Assembly: GCF_021155775.2 (NCBI RefSeq)
Contig: NC_060237.1
Span: 20,296,970 to 20,360,969 of the forward strand
Origin: Neodiprion pinetum
Taxonomy: Eukaryota; Arthropoda; Insecta; Hymenoptera; Diprionidae
Length of the DNA: 64,000 bases
Direction: 5' to 3'
Shown: piece by piece, positions 25,318 to 37,330 of the stretch
Layout of the letters: each line of letters begins with the position of its first letter
How positions within the stretch are numbered: position 1 is the first letter of the stretch
Position numbers and translations under genes: made by a program
Notes under the pieces: model-generated
The model's input: only the letters and a program-made list of their open reading frames with translations
Told to the model about the DNA's origin: nothing
Databases searched by the model: none

Positions 25318-26321
25318 AAATGTCCTACCATTTCCGAACACCTCCAACCATCCTATTTACCTATACTACTAGATTAGCTATAATATAAAAAGAGAAGAAT
25401 TATTCATTTTGAAATGAGATTCTATTCGACACGCGCTCGATGTATCCCATAACATTAATATTCAAAATTATTCCAACAACTTTTCATTTGCTCTCTCGAT
25501 CTTGAATTTTCGTAGGCATATAATCGAAACGCTGTTCTAGCTAGTCGAGAGTGAAGTATCTACGTTGGGTAGAGAAGCAGAATTGTTTTTTGAAAAGTAT
25601 TCGGATGGAAAAAAATTCAGAGTAACTGTAATACATCACGGATGCACTAATTTTGAACGAGATAAAATGGATTCTCCATATATGAGACAGTATTTAAAGC
25701 AGCCTAGTGATTTAAAGACCTAAAAAGGTGATAGAGAGAGAAAGAACGAAGCTTCTTAACACTTCGAGTGTATTTTAACACACATATGAAAGATACGAGC
25801 AAAATTTTTCATCATCCAACTGTCGGAGAACGGCAGCGTTATCAGCTGACCCGTTAACTGAAGGATATATCTTCAGTCAACGGCTGACCATCGAAGGGCC
25901 TGGCCGCTTGAGTCTGGAATCGGCAGGAGAGATAAAGTGCGTATTTCTTGTATGAAATGTGGAAACTAAAATCATTATACATCATATCATATCATCATAC
26001 ATCATACATCATACATCGTACATCATACATCATACATCATACATCATCATACCTAGTATTACAGTTCGAAACCAAAGTTTGAATTTTCGGATGTTCGGAA
26101 AGTGACGTCACCAATCTAAAATCGGCTAGCCGAGCTGCTCAGTCTGGTAACAACCGCGCAGTAGAGCGGACGGTTGACAGTCGCGCTCCGCAAATTTCGA
26201 GTACAGGGTTCTCAACCTCTCGGATCCCGCGCTTCGAGTCCGCTGCGTATTTCGAGTACCGGGTTCTCAACCTCTCGGATCCCACGCTTCGGGTCCGCTA
26301 CGCGGTGAAACTCGACTTCCA
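25318..26321. repeat. Unnamed repeat, left-inner copy
   Basis: The most complete copy of the repeat. It opens near GTCCTACCATTTCCGAACAC, then GAATTATTCATTTTGAAATG and ATTCTATTCGACACGCGCTC, continues through the ATCATAC microsatellite (about 25,975-26,050) and ends in a GC-rich block in which a TTCGAGTACnGGGTTCTCAACC unit of about 60 bp is tandemly doubled. It feeds directly into the 115-bp minisatellite. Confidence 0.75.
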
Positions 26322-28035
26322 GGATAAGCGCTCCGTGGTTCCTGGTTCATGTTTACGATAAATTATTTCAATTCGTTTTTCGCGCAACCCCAAATTCGGT
26401 ACCTGTCAGTCCGCTAATAAAATTTCTCGACTTCTAGGATAAGCGCTCCGTGGTTCCTGGTTCATGTTTACGATAAATTGTTTCAATTCGTTTTTCGCGC
26501 AACCCCAAATTCGGTACCTGTCAGTCCGCTAATAAAATTTCTCGACTTCCAGGATAAGCGCTCCGTGGTTCCTGGTTCATGTTTACGATAAATTGTTTCA
26601 ATTCGTTTTTCGCGCAACCCCAAATTCGGTACCTGTCAGTCCGCTAATAAAATTTCTCGACTTCCAGGATAAGCGCTCCGTGGTTCCTGGTTCATGTTTA
26701 CGATAAATTATTTCAATTCGTTTTTCGCGCAACCCCAAATTCGGTACCTGTCAGTCCGCTAATAAAATTTCTCGACTTCTAGGATAAGCGCTCCGTGGTT
26801 CCTGGTTCATGTTTACGATAAATTATTTCAATTCGTTTTTCGCGCAAGCCCAAATTCGGTACCTGTCAGTCCGCTAATAAAATTTCTCGAATTCCAGGAT
26901 AAGCGCTCCGTGGTTCCTGGTTCATGTTTACGATAAATTATTTCAATTCGTTTTTCGCGCAACCCCAAATTCGGTACCTGTCAGTCCGCTAATAAAATTT
27001 CTCGACTTCCAGGATAAGCGCTCCGTGGTTCCTGGTTCATGTTTACGATAAATTGTTTCAATTCGTTTTTCGCGCAACCCCAAATTCGGTACCTGTCAGT
27101 CCGCTAATAAAATTTCTCGACTTCTAGGATAAGCGCTCCGTGGTTCCTGGTTCATGTTTACGATAAATTATTTCAATTCGTTTTTCGCGCAAGCCCAAAT
27201 TCGGTACCTGTCAGTCCGCTAATAAAATTTCTCGACTTCCAGGATAAGCGCTCCGTGGTTCCTGGTTCATGTTTACGATAAATTATTTCAATTCGTTTTT
27301 CGCGCAAGCCCAAATTCGGTAGCTGTCAGTCCGCTAATAAAATTTCTCGAATTCCAGGATAAGCGCTCCGTGGTTCCTGGTTCATGTTTACGATAAATTG
27401 TTTCAATTCGTTTTTCGCGCAACCCCAAATTCGGTACCTGTCAGTCCGCTAATAAAATTTCTCGACTTCCAGGATAAGCGCTCCGTGGTTCCTGGTTCAT
27501 GTTTACGATAAATTATTTCAATTCGTTTTTCGCGCAAGCCCAAATTCGGTAGCTGTCAGTCCGCTAATAAAATTTCTCGAATTCCAGGATAAGCGCTCCG
27601 TGGTTCCTGGTTCATGTTTACGATAAATTATTTCAATTCGTTTTTCGCGCAACCCCAAATTCGGTACCTGTCAGTCCGCTAATAAAATTTCTCGACTTCT
27701 AGGATAAGCGCTCCGTGGTTCCTGGTTCATGTTTACGATAAATTATTTCAATTCGTTTTTCGCGCAACCCCAAATTCGGTACCTGTCAGTCCGCTAATAA
27801 AATTTCTCGACTTCCAGGATAAGCGCTCCGTGGTTCCTGGTTCATGTTTACGATAAATCATTTCAATTCGTTTTTCGCGCAAGCCCAAATTCGGTAGCTG
27901 TCAGTCCGCTAATAAAATTTCTCGACTTCCAGGATAAGCGCTCCGTGGTTCCTGGTTCATGTTTACGATAAATTATTTCAATTCGTTTTTCGCGCAAGCC
28001 CAAATTCAGTAGCTGTCGGTGCGCTAATAAAATTT
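26322..28035. repeat. 115-bp minisatellite, about 15 units (left arm)
   Basis: Start points GGATAAGCGCTCCGTGG recur every 115 bp (26,322, 26,437, 26,552, 26,667 ... 27,932). Units differ by a few recurring variants: ATTATTTC/ATTGTTTC, CAACCCC/CAAGCCC, GGTACC/GGTAGC, GACTTCCAG/GACTTCTAG/GAATTCCAG. The core CATGTTTACGATAAATT...CGCGCAA...CCGCTAATAAAATT is homologous to the AT-rich spacer between the Gly/Arg modules, so the minisatellite grew from that spacer. Confidence 0.95.
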
Positions 28036-28780
28036 CTATAACTTTATAATCTTCTTGTAATCTTTTTGGTAGAATATGTCGATAAAAAAATTATATTAAA
28101 CCTTACACGGTATTTTTGATTCGTTCTCATGCTGAAAATATTTATTAGCATTCGAGGTATAACTCGAGGTGGTTGGCGGTGGTCGTTGGGGGTGGTTGAA
28201 GGTGGTCGGAGGTGGACGAGGAGGAGGACGAGAAGGACGAGGATTCGTGCTCGGTGAGTAAAACACTTTTATAATATTTGCTGGCAATTGTAATTATATT
28301 TTATCTAAAATATTTCAAACTAGTCATGTTTACATTAAATTATTTCAATTCATTTTTCGTGCAAGCACATATTCAGTAGCTATGAATAATCTTATACAAT
28401 TTATTACATTATTAATTAATTAATTGATATTTTTATAATATTTAACGGCAATTGTAATTATATTTCATCTGAAATATTACAAACTTGTCACGTTTACAAT
28501 AAATTATTTCGATTCATTTTTCGTGCAAGTACATATTCAGTAGCTATGAATAATCTCATACAATTTATCACATTATTAATCAATTAATTGATATTCTTAT
28601 GATATTTAACGGCAATTGTAATTATATTTCATCTGAAATATAACAAACTTGTCACGTTTACAATAAATTATTTCAATTCATTCTTCGTGCAAGCACATAT
28701 TCAGTAGCTATGAATAAGATTATACAATTTATTATATTATTAATTACTTAATTAATTACATTGATCCTTACACAATATTT
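28036..28780. repeat. Sixth module and module-less spacer units (left arm)
   Basis: A module at 28,157-28,253 has a decayed acceptor (GCATTCGAG) but an intact GTGAGT donor. It is followed by two further spacer units (about 28,425-28,555 and 28,585-28,715) that keep ACGGCAATTGTAATTATATT and TTCGTGCAAG but have lost the Gly/Arg part. Confidence 0.6.
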
Positions 28781-28821
28781 TTGATGTGTTCCTATACTAA
28801 AAATATTCATTACTATTCCAG

Positions 28822-29213
28822 GTGTAACCCGAGGTGGCTGGCGATGGTTGGCGGTGGTCGGAGGTGGTCGGAGGTGGACGAGGAGGAGGACGAGCTGGAC
28901 CAGGAGGAGGACGAGGTGGACCAGGAGGAGGACGAGGTGGCCGAGGAGGAGGCGGGGTGGGTCGTCGGAGAGGAGCGGCGGGGAGGGGGAGGGGGAGGGG
29001 GAGGGGGGAGGGGGAGGGAGAGGGGGCCGGGGAGGGGAGGGGGGGAGGGGCGGGGGAGGGGCGGGGGAGGGGGAGGGGGAGGGGAGGGGGGGAGGGGCGG
29101 GGGAGGGGAGGGGGAGGGGAGGGGGAGGGCGGGGGGGGAGGGAGGGAGGGAGGGTGGGAGGGAGGGTGGGAGGGAGGGCGGGAGGGAGGGAGGGCGGGCC
29201 GGGGGGGCCGGGC
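28822..29213 (+). repeat. Seventh module running into G-rich core (left arm)
   Basis: The module starts after TATTACTATTCCAG and, in one frame, encodes RGG/RAGPGGG-like repeats up to about 28,980. It then passes without a donor into about 230 bp of almost pure GGGGGA/GGGA/GGGC. The strand would be strongly G-quadruplex-prone. Long open frames through here in several phases arise from stop-free purine sequence and should not be annotated as proteins. Confidence 0.7.
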
Positions 29214-29270
29214 GTGTGGGGGATTTATGCTTTATTAACTGTAACAGGCTCGCACCGACATCCGTCCTCC
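29214..29270. other. Palindrome spacer (axis region)
   Basis: About 57 bp of normal-complexity sequence between the G-rich and C-rich tracts. It contains TTTATGCTTTATTAACTGTA and GGCTCGCACCGACATCCGT. The latter matches GGCTCGCGCCGACATTCGT just outside the left arm (20,544-20,562) with two mismatches. Confidence 0.6.
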
Positions 29271-29662
29271 ACTCCCCTCCCCTCCCCCCCCCCCCGGCCC
29301 TCCCTCCCTCCCTCCCCCCTCCCCTCCCCTCCCCTCCCCTGCCCCTCCCCCCTCCCCTCCCCCTCCCCCCTCCCCTCCCCCTCCCCCTCCCCCCCTCCCC
29401 TCCCCCCGCCCCTCCCCCTCCCCTCCCCCCTCCCCCCTCCCCCCCGCCCCTCCCCCTCTCCCTCCCCCTCCCCCCTCCCCCTCCCCCTCCCCCTCCCCCT
29501 CCCCGCCGCTCCTCTCCGACGACCCACCCCGCCTCCTCCTCGGCCACCTCGTCCTCCTCCTGGTCCACCTCGTCCTCCTCCTGGTCCAGCTCGTCCTCCT
29601 CCTCGTCCACCTCCGACCACCTCCGACCACCGCCAACCATCGCCAGCCACCTCGGGTTACAC
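29271..29662 (-). repeat. C-rich core and seventh module, right arm
   Basis: Mirror image of 28,822-29,213. Identity to the left arm is exact outside 29,504/28,980 and breaks down only within the homopurine tract, where repeat counts differ. Confidence 0.7.
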
Positions 29663-29703
29663 CTGGAATAGTAATGAATATTTTTAGTATAGGAACACAT
29701 CAA

Positions 29704-30453
29704 AAATATTGTGTAAGGATCAATGTAATTAATTAAGTAATTAATAATATAATAAATTGTATAATCTTATTCATAGCTACTGAATATGTGCTTGCACGAA
29801 GAATGAATTGAAATAATTTATTGTAAACGTGACAAGTTTGTTATATTTCAGATGAAATATAATTACAATTGCCGTTAAATATCATAAGAATATCAATTAA
29901 TTGATTAATAATGTGATAAATTGTATGAGATTATTCATAGCTACTGAATATGTACTTGCACGAAAAATGAATCGAAATAATTTATTGTAAACGTGACAAG
30001 TTTGTAATATTTCAGATGAAATATAATTACAATTGCCGTTAAATATTATAAAAATATCAATTAATTAATTAATAATGTAATAAATTGTATAAGATTATTC
30101 ATAGCTACTGAATATGTGCTTGCACGAAAAATGAATTGAAATAATTTAATGTAAACATGACTAGTTTGAAATATTTTAGATAAAATATAATTACAATTGC
30201 CAGCAAATATTATAAAAGTGTTTTACTCACCGAGCACGAATCCTCGTCCTTCTCGTCCTCCTCCTCGTCCACCTCCGACCACCTTCAACCACCCCCAACG
30301 ACCACCGCCAACCACCTCGAGTTATACCTCGAATGCTAATAAATATTTTCAGCATGAGAACGAATCAAAAATACCGTGTAAGGTTTAATATAATTTTTTT
30401 ATCGACATATTCTACCAAAAAGATTACAAGAAGATTATAAAGTTATAGAAATT
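29704..30453. repeat. Spacer units and sixth module, right arm
   Basis: Inverted counterpart of 28,036-28,780. The module lies at 30,231-30,327 on the minus strand with the same decayed acceptor and intact donor. Confidence 0.6.
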
Positions 30454-32162
30454 TTATTAGCGCACCGACAGCTACTGAATTTGGGCTTGCGCGAAAAACG
30501 AATTGAAATAATTTATCGTAAACATGAACCAGGAACCACGGAGCGCTTATCCTGGAAGTCGAGAAATTTTATTAGCGGACTGACAGCTACCGAATTTGGG
30601 CTTGCGCGAAAAACGAATTGAAATGATTTATCGTAAACATGAACCAGGAACCACGGAGCGCTTATCCTGGAAGTCGAGAAATTTTATTAGCGGACTGACA
30701 GGTACCGAATTTGGGGTTGCGCGAAAAACGAATTGAAATAATTTATCGTAAACATGAACCAGGAACCACGGAGCGCTTATCCTAGAAGTCGAGAAATTTT
30801 ATTAGCGGACTGACAGGTACCGAATTTGGGGTTGCGCGAAAAACGAATTGAAATAATTTATCGTAAACATGAACCAGGAACCACGGAGCGCTTATCCTGG
30901 AATTCGAGAAATTTTATTAGCGGACTGACAGCTACCGAATTTGGGCTTGCGCGAAAAACGAATTGAAATAATTTATCGTAAACATGAACCAGGAACCACG
31001 GAGCGCTTATCCTGGAAGTCGAGAAATTTTATTAGCGGACTGACAGGTACCGAATTTGGGGTTGCGCGAAAAACGAATTGAAACAATTTATCGTAAACAT
31101 GAACCAGGAACCACGGAGCGCTTATCCTGGAATTCGAGAAATTTTATTAGCGGACTGACAGCTACCGAATTTGGGCTTGCGCGAAAAACGAATTGAAATA
31201 ATTTATCGTAAACATGAACCAGGAACCACGGAGCGCTTATCCTGGAAGTCGAGAAATTTTATTAGCGGACTGACAGGTACCGAATTTGGGCTTGCGCGAA
31301 AAACGAATTGAAATAATTTATCGTAAACATGAACCAGGAACCACGGAGCGCTTATCCTAGAAGTCGAGAAATTTTATTAGCGGACTGACAGGTACCGAAT
31401 TTGGGGTTGCGCGAAAAACGAATTGAAACAATTTATCGTAAACATGAACCAGGAACCACGGAGCGCTTATCCTGGAAGTCGAGAAATTTTATTAGCGGAC
31501 TGACAGGTACCGAATTTGGGGTTGCGCGAAAAACGAATTGAAATAATTTATCGTAAACATGAACCAGGAACCACGGAGCGCTTATCCTGGAATTCGAGAA
31601 ATTTTATTAGCGGACTGACAGGTACCGAATTTGGGCTTGCGCGAAAAACGAATTGAAATAATTTATCGTAAACATGAACCAGGAACCACGGAGCGCTTAT
31701 CCTAGAAGTCGAGAAATTTTATTAGCGGACTGACAGGTACCGAATTTGGGGTTGCGCGAAAAACGAATTGAAATAATTTATCGTAAACATGAACCAGGAA
31801 CCACGGAGCGCTTATCCTGGAAGTCGAGAAATTTTATTAGCGGACTGACAGGTACCGAATTTGGGGTTGCGCGAAAAACGAATTGAAACAATTTATCGTA
31901 AACATGAACCAGGAACCACGGAGCGCTTATCCTGGAAGTCGAGAAATTTTATTAGCGGACTGACAGGTACCGAATTTGGGGTTGCGCGAAAAACGAATTG
32001 AAACAATTTATCGTAAACATGAACCAGGAACCACGGAGCGCTTATCCTAGAAGTCGAGAAATTTTATTAGCGGACTGACAGGTACCGAATTTGGGGTTGC
32101 GCGAAAAACGAATTGAAATAATTTATCGTAAACATGAACCAGGAACCACGGAGCGCTTATCC
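30454..32162. repeat. 115-bp minisatellite, right arm
   Basis: Inverted copy of the left minisatellite with the same unit number and, for the units checked one by one, the same order of internal variants (for example the TTATTT, TTGTTT, TTGTTT, TTATTT order of the first four units from the outer side). Confidence 0.95.
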
Positions 32163-33166
32163 TGGAAGTCGAGTTTCACCGCGTAGCGGACCCGAAGCGT
32201 GGGATCCGAGAGGTTGAGAACCCGGTACTCGAAATACGCAGCGGACTCGAAGCGCGGGATCCGAGAGGTTGAGAACCCTGTACTCGAAATTTGCGGAGCG
32301 CGACTGTCAACCGTCCGCTCTACTGCGCGGTTGTTACCAGACTGAGCAGCTCGGCTAGCCGATTTTAGATTGGTGACGTCACTTTCCGAACATCCGAAAA
32401 TTCAAACTTTGGTTTCGAACTGTAATACTAGGTATGATGATGTATGATGTATGATGTATGATGTACGATGTATGATGTATGATGTATGATGATATGATAT
32501 GATGTATAATGATTTTAGTTTCCACATTTCATACAAGAAATACGCACTTTATCTCTCCTGCCGATTCCAGACTCAAGCGGCCAGGCCCTTCGATGGTCAG
32601 CCGTTGACTGAAGATATATCCTTCAGTTAACGGGTCAGCTGATAACGCTGCCGTTCTCCGACAGTTGGATGATGAAAAATTTTGCTCGTATCTTTCATAT
32701 GTGTGTTAAAATACACTCGAAGTGTTAAGAAGCTTCGTTCTTTCTCTCTCTATCACCTTTTTAGGTCTTTAAATCACTAGGCTGCTTTAAATACTGTCTC
32801 ATATATGGAGAATCCATTTTATCTCGTTCAAAATTAGTGCATCCGTGATGTATTACAGTTACTCTGAATTTTTTTCCATCCGAATACTTTTCAAAAAACA
32901 ATTCTGCTTCTCTACCCAACGTAGATACTTCACTCTCGACTAGCTAGAACAGCGTTTCGATTATATGCCTACGAAAATTCAAGATCGAGAGAGCAAATGA
33001 AAAGTTGTTGGAATAATTTTGAATATTAATGTTATGGGATACATCGAGCGCGTGTCGAATAGAATCTCATTTCAAAATGAATAATTCTTCTCTTTTTATA
33101 TTATAGCTAATCTAGTAGTATAGGTAAATAGGATGGTTGGAGGTGTTCGGAAATGGTAGGACATTT
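32163..33166. repeat. Unnamed repeat, right-inner copy
   Basis: Inverted counterpart of 25,318-26,321, including the doubled TTCGAGTAC unit and the ATCATAC microsatellite, here read as GTATGAT. No difference was noticed. Confidence 0.75.
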
Positions 33167-34824
33167 CAAAAGTTAAAGTCGACGATGATCCGGTGCATCA
33201 ATGTTATCGTTACACATTTTCTTTTCCCATGAGGCATAGAGTATTCAACAACGATAATGCAGTCCTTGAAATTCATCATTCATCTCTGTGTGGAAAGCTA
33301 ATTCGCAAGGCGTGGTATTCTAGATATGTCAAAACTAAACTAGCGGCACGTGTTTGCATTATTAGAAAAATACCCGTACTCTACATACACTGTTTCTAAT
33401 CCTTTGCTACATTTGGTTTAATCCCCATGCTTCCACAGCACGAATAGTCGGAAATGTTTTTGATTATCCATAATAAAATGAAAAAAGTAACAAAGCTTAA
33501 ATTTATTGTTAAAGGTCTAATGAATACATCAAACTGCGGTCGAATTCATTTATTATTTGCACATGACCTCTGTATATTTGATAAATTATTCCTAAATACA
33601 TTGAAACATATGTATTTATAATGAAATATCATGCAATGGGCTGTGTAAACTATAAACTATAATTTCTATCAAATAGCTGCTTTTATGTCAACAGGGCTTT
33701 GAGACTCAGTCAAGTTGGATCTCGATTTTTGCCATCGTGTGTAGGACATTGGGTTACAAGAACAAATGCGAATTACGAACAACTCCGTATTAGAGATAAG
33801 GATATTTTAGTTCAAGTATACCTATACACAGAAATCCGTATGCGAATAAACTAAAACCTCTGTGTTTATTGTCAAAATCTAGTTTTAAACATGTGTATAT
33901 ATGTATATATGCATAAGTATACATATACATATATACACATACATGTACATAAATAATAGCCAAGAAATTAGAAACACTCACAACTTGTCGCAAATAGAGT
34001 AAAACGTAAGGTTAATAATATACAAATTACACAAGCGCACCATAAAACGTGGCAAGGTTAATCCTAGTGCAGTGATTGTATAAACTGAAGAAATATACAT
34101 TTACATATACATGATATAAATTAATAGACTAGAAAAGAGTATTTAGAGAGCTTATCTAATTCCGATCTTGTCACAATAGATCATTAACATAATCAATATA
34201 CGGTTAAAGCTGTATTAGCTACATTCACTATTAGAGATAATATTTTTTATCCATTTTCATAGTTATTTAATTTCTTGTACAACAATTTTTCAAACTTCAC
34301 CGCAAAATGCCCAACGAGTTCTCGTAGTGCAAATACGAGTCCAATTACCTTACAGATGGCATTACATTGATTTTTGCCTTCTCGCGTCGAGTTATAAATA
34401 CAGAGAAATCTCAATGAGAGCTCATTTCTATAAGATTTATTGCAGTGCTATATTCGTAGCTGTACCTGTTATTCTATATTATACATATACTGTCCTTAAT
34501 TTTAAACACACACCACAACAACGGCTGAAAGCACAATGGCAAGAAGAGAGGAGCAATCTGCATCTTAATAAATCTTTTCTTCTTTATACGTAGCACAGCG
34601 ATGTCACGTCGGAGGATATGTACTAGTGGATCACTAGGTGGGGCACAGAACTGAAACATAATTATGTTGAAAATCTTCAACATCTCTTACAGAAAGTAGG
34701 TACGTTGCCAGAACTTATATACCAACAATGAATATTCATAGAGGCTATATTCATAAATACTTACAAAAGTAAGCTAATATTTTACCCGCAATTGCTTATT
34801 ACTGATAACTTGATATGATAATAT
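33167..34824. other. Arm-specific 1.65-kb segment, right arm
   Basis: Inverted counterpart of 23,660-25,317, with all translated frames identical to the left arm. It includes the TATA/CATA-rich run at about 33,885-33,950. Confidence 0.5.
34414..34593 (+). CDS. Possible 59-aa single-pass membrane peptide (right arm)
   Basis: Inverted duplicate, identical in sequence, of the frame at 23,891-24,070: one hydrophobic span then a Gln/Arg/Glu-rich tail. Same uncertainty: unrecognised, possibly chance. Confidence 0.25.
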   Translation: MRAHFYKIYCSAIFVAVPVILYYTYTVLNFKHTPQQRLKAQWQEERSNLHLNKSFLLYT

Positions 34825-34983
34825 CCCCTCCCGCCCCCCTCCCCGCCCCCTCACGACCCACCCCGCCCTACCTACTTCTACTCCTATTTCTACTCCGAGT
34901 CCTATTCCTACCACTACTCCTACTTCTATTCTTATTTCTACATCTTCCCCTGATCCTACTCCTAATGCTGATTCTACTTCATC

Positions 34984-36390
34984 AAATATTGTAAAAATGT
35001 CAAACTCACCGAGCACGAATCCTCGTCCTCCACCTCGTCCAGCTCGACCACCTCCAACCACCGCCAACCACCTCGAGTTATACCTGGAATAGTAATAAAT
35101 ATTCTCAGTATAGGAACACATTAAAAATATTGTGTAAGGATTAATATAATTAATTAATTAATTAATAATATAATAAATTTCATTAGCGCATTTATATCTA
35201 CTGAATTTGTGCTTGCGCGAAAAATGAATTTAAATAATTTAATGTAAACATGACAAGTTTGAAATATTTTAGATAAAATATAATTACAATTGCCATTAAA
35301 TATTATAAAAGTGTTTTACTCACCGAGCACAAATCCTCAGCCACCTTCTTTTCCTAGTCTTCCTCGTCCTCCTCCTCGCCGACCTCCGACCACCTTCAAC
35401 CACCGGTAACCACCTCTAACAACCACCGATAACCACCTCGGGTTATACCTGGAATAGTAATAAATTATTTCAGTATAGGAACAAATCAAAAATATTGTGT
35501 AAGGATTAATGTAATTAATTAATAATGTAATAAATTTTTTCAGCGCATTGATAGCTACTGAATATGTGCTTGCGGAAAAATGAATCGAAATAATTCAATG
35601 TAAACATGACAAGTTTGGAATATTTTAGATAAAACATAATTTCAATTGCCATCAAATATTATAAAAGTGATTTACCCACCGAGCACAAATCCTCAGCCAC
35701 CTTCTTCTCCTGGTCTTCCTCGTCCTCCTCCTCGTCGACCTGCGACCACCTTCAACCACCGCCAACCACATCCAACAACCACCGCCAACCACCTCGGGTT
35801 ATACCTAGAATAGTAATAAATATTTTCTGACTAAGAACACATCAAAAATATTATGTAAGTATTATTATAATTAATCATTTAATCAGTATGTAATAAATTT
35901 CATTAGCGCGTTTAAAGCTACTGAATATGTGCTTGCGTGAAAAATGAATTGAAACAATTTATTGTAAACATGACAAGTTTGAGATATTTCATATAAAATA
36001 TAATTACAATTGCCATCAAATATTATAAAAGTGTTTTACTCACCGAGCACAAATCCTCGTCCTCCTCGTCCATCTTGTTCTCCTCGTCTTCCTCGTCCTC
36101 CTCCTCGTCGACCTGCGACCACCTCCAACCACCGCCAACCACCTCCAACAACCACCGATAAACACCACGGATATACCTGGAATAGTAATAAATATCTTCA
36201 GTATAAGAACGTATCAAAAATATCGCAGGAGTAATAATATAATCAATTAATCAATTTATAACATCATGAATTCTATTAGCGCATTCATAGCTACTGAATT
36301 TGTCCTTGCGGGAAAAATGAATTGAAATACTTTGTTTTAACGTGACAAGTTTAAAAAATTTTAGATCAAATATAATTACAATTACTAGTC
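34984..36390 (-). repeat. Array of four splice-site-bounded Gly/Arg-rich modules (right arm)
   Basis: Modules on the minus strand at 35,010-35,083, 35,324-35,448, 35,680-35,804 and 36,044-36,176 correspond to left-arm modules 5, 4 (or 3), 2 and 1. One module plus its spacer, 376 bp in total, is missing relative to the left arm. Confidence 0.7.
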
Positions 36391-37330
36391 AAGGACCTGG
36401 ACAGCCAGAACTACGGAGCGCTTGTCCTGAAAGTCAAGTTCCACCAGGTAGCGGACCCGGAGCGCAGGATCGAGGAGGTAGAGAACCCGGTACTCGAAAT
36501 CTGCGGAGCGCGATTCTCATCCGTCCGCTCTACTGCGCGGCTGTTTCCAGACTGAGGAATTCTGCTAGCCGATTTCAAATCGATTACGTCAAGAGAAAAA
36601 AAATTTTGGGTGACATCCGACATCCAAACTTTGGTTTCGAACTTTAATACCATGTATGATGATGTATGATGTACGATGTATGATGTATGATGTATGATGA
36701 TATGATATGATGTATAATGATCTTACTTTTCACATTTCATACAAGAAATACACACTTTATTTCTCCTGCCGATTCCGGATTCAAGCGGCTAGGCCCTTCG
36801 ATGGTCAGCCTTTAACTAAAGATATGTTCTTGAGTTAACGGGTCAGTTAATAACGCTGCCGTTTTGCGACAGTTGGACGATACGAATTATTGCTCGTACC
36901 TTTCAAATATGTGTTCAAATACACTCGAAGTTTCAGGAAGCTCTGTTCCGTCTCTACCTATCCAAAAAAAAAATCGCCACAGTCACCCTTTTAGGTCTTT
37001 AAATCAGGACACTGCGTTAAATACTGTCTCAAGTACGGAGCATTCATTTCATCTTAATCAAAATTGGCGCATCCGTGATGTATTACAGTTACTCTGAATT
37101 CTTGTCCATCCGAATACTTTCCGAAAAACAATTCTGCTTCTCTACCCAACGTAGATACTTCACTTGCGACTAGCTAAAACAGCGTTCCGATTCTATGCCT
37201 ACGAAAATTCAAGATCGAAAGAGCAAACGAAAAGATGTTGGAATAATTATGAATATCAATTTTATGGAATACATCGAGCGCGTGTCGAATAGAATCCCAT
37301 GTCGAAATGAATAATTCTTTTATTTTCATA
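36390..37330. repeat. Unnamed repeat, right-outer copy
   Basis: Identical to the left-outer copy as far as 36,935. Beyond that it continues as a diverged copy (for example TTTTTTTTTGG inserted near 36,965) and shares GCGCGTGTCGAATAGAATC and AATGAATAATTC with the inner copies, sequence the left-outer copy lacks. So the palindrome edge falls inside the repeat. Confidence 0.7.

Larger units (their letters stand above)
21173..36935. repeat. Giant palindrome with near-identical inverted arms
   Basis: Sequence from about 21,173 to 29,213 is repeated inverted at about 29,271 to 36,935. In the inner part, paired positions sum to 58,484 (for example 23,363 pairs with 35,121, and 28,781 with 29,703). 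Outside the unequal module array they sum to 58,108, so the left arm has 376 extra bases. Ten separate pairs of translated frames checked across the arms are identical, and even variant order in the 115-bp minisatellite is mirrored. The spacer at 29,214-29,270 is not palindromic. Either a very recent or gene-converted inverted duplication, or an assembly artefact. Confidence 0.9.

Noticed and set aside
26322..28035. CRISPR-like regular array
   Set aside because: Units are 115 bp, head-to-tail and almost fully identical with no unique spacers, in a eukaryotic genome. It is a minisatellite.
28781..29703. Overlapping long frames on both strands (up to 296 codons) rich in Gly/Arg/Pro
   Set aside because: They read through the homopurine/homopyrimidine core and its mirror image, where stop codons cannot occur, and several frames on both strands are open at once. 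The mirrored pair is a by-product of the palindrome.
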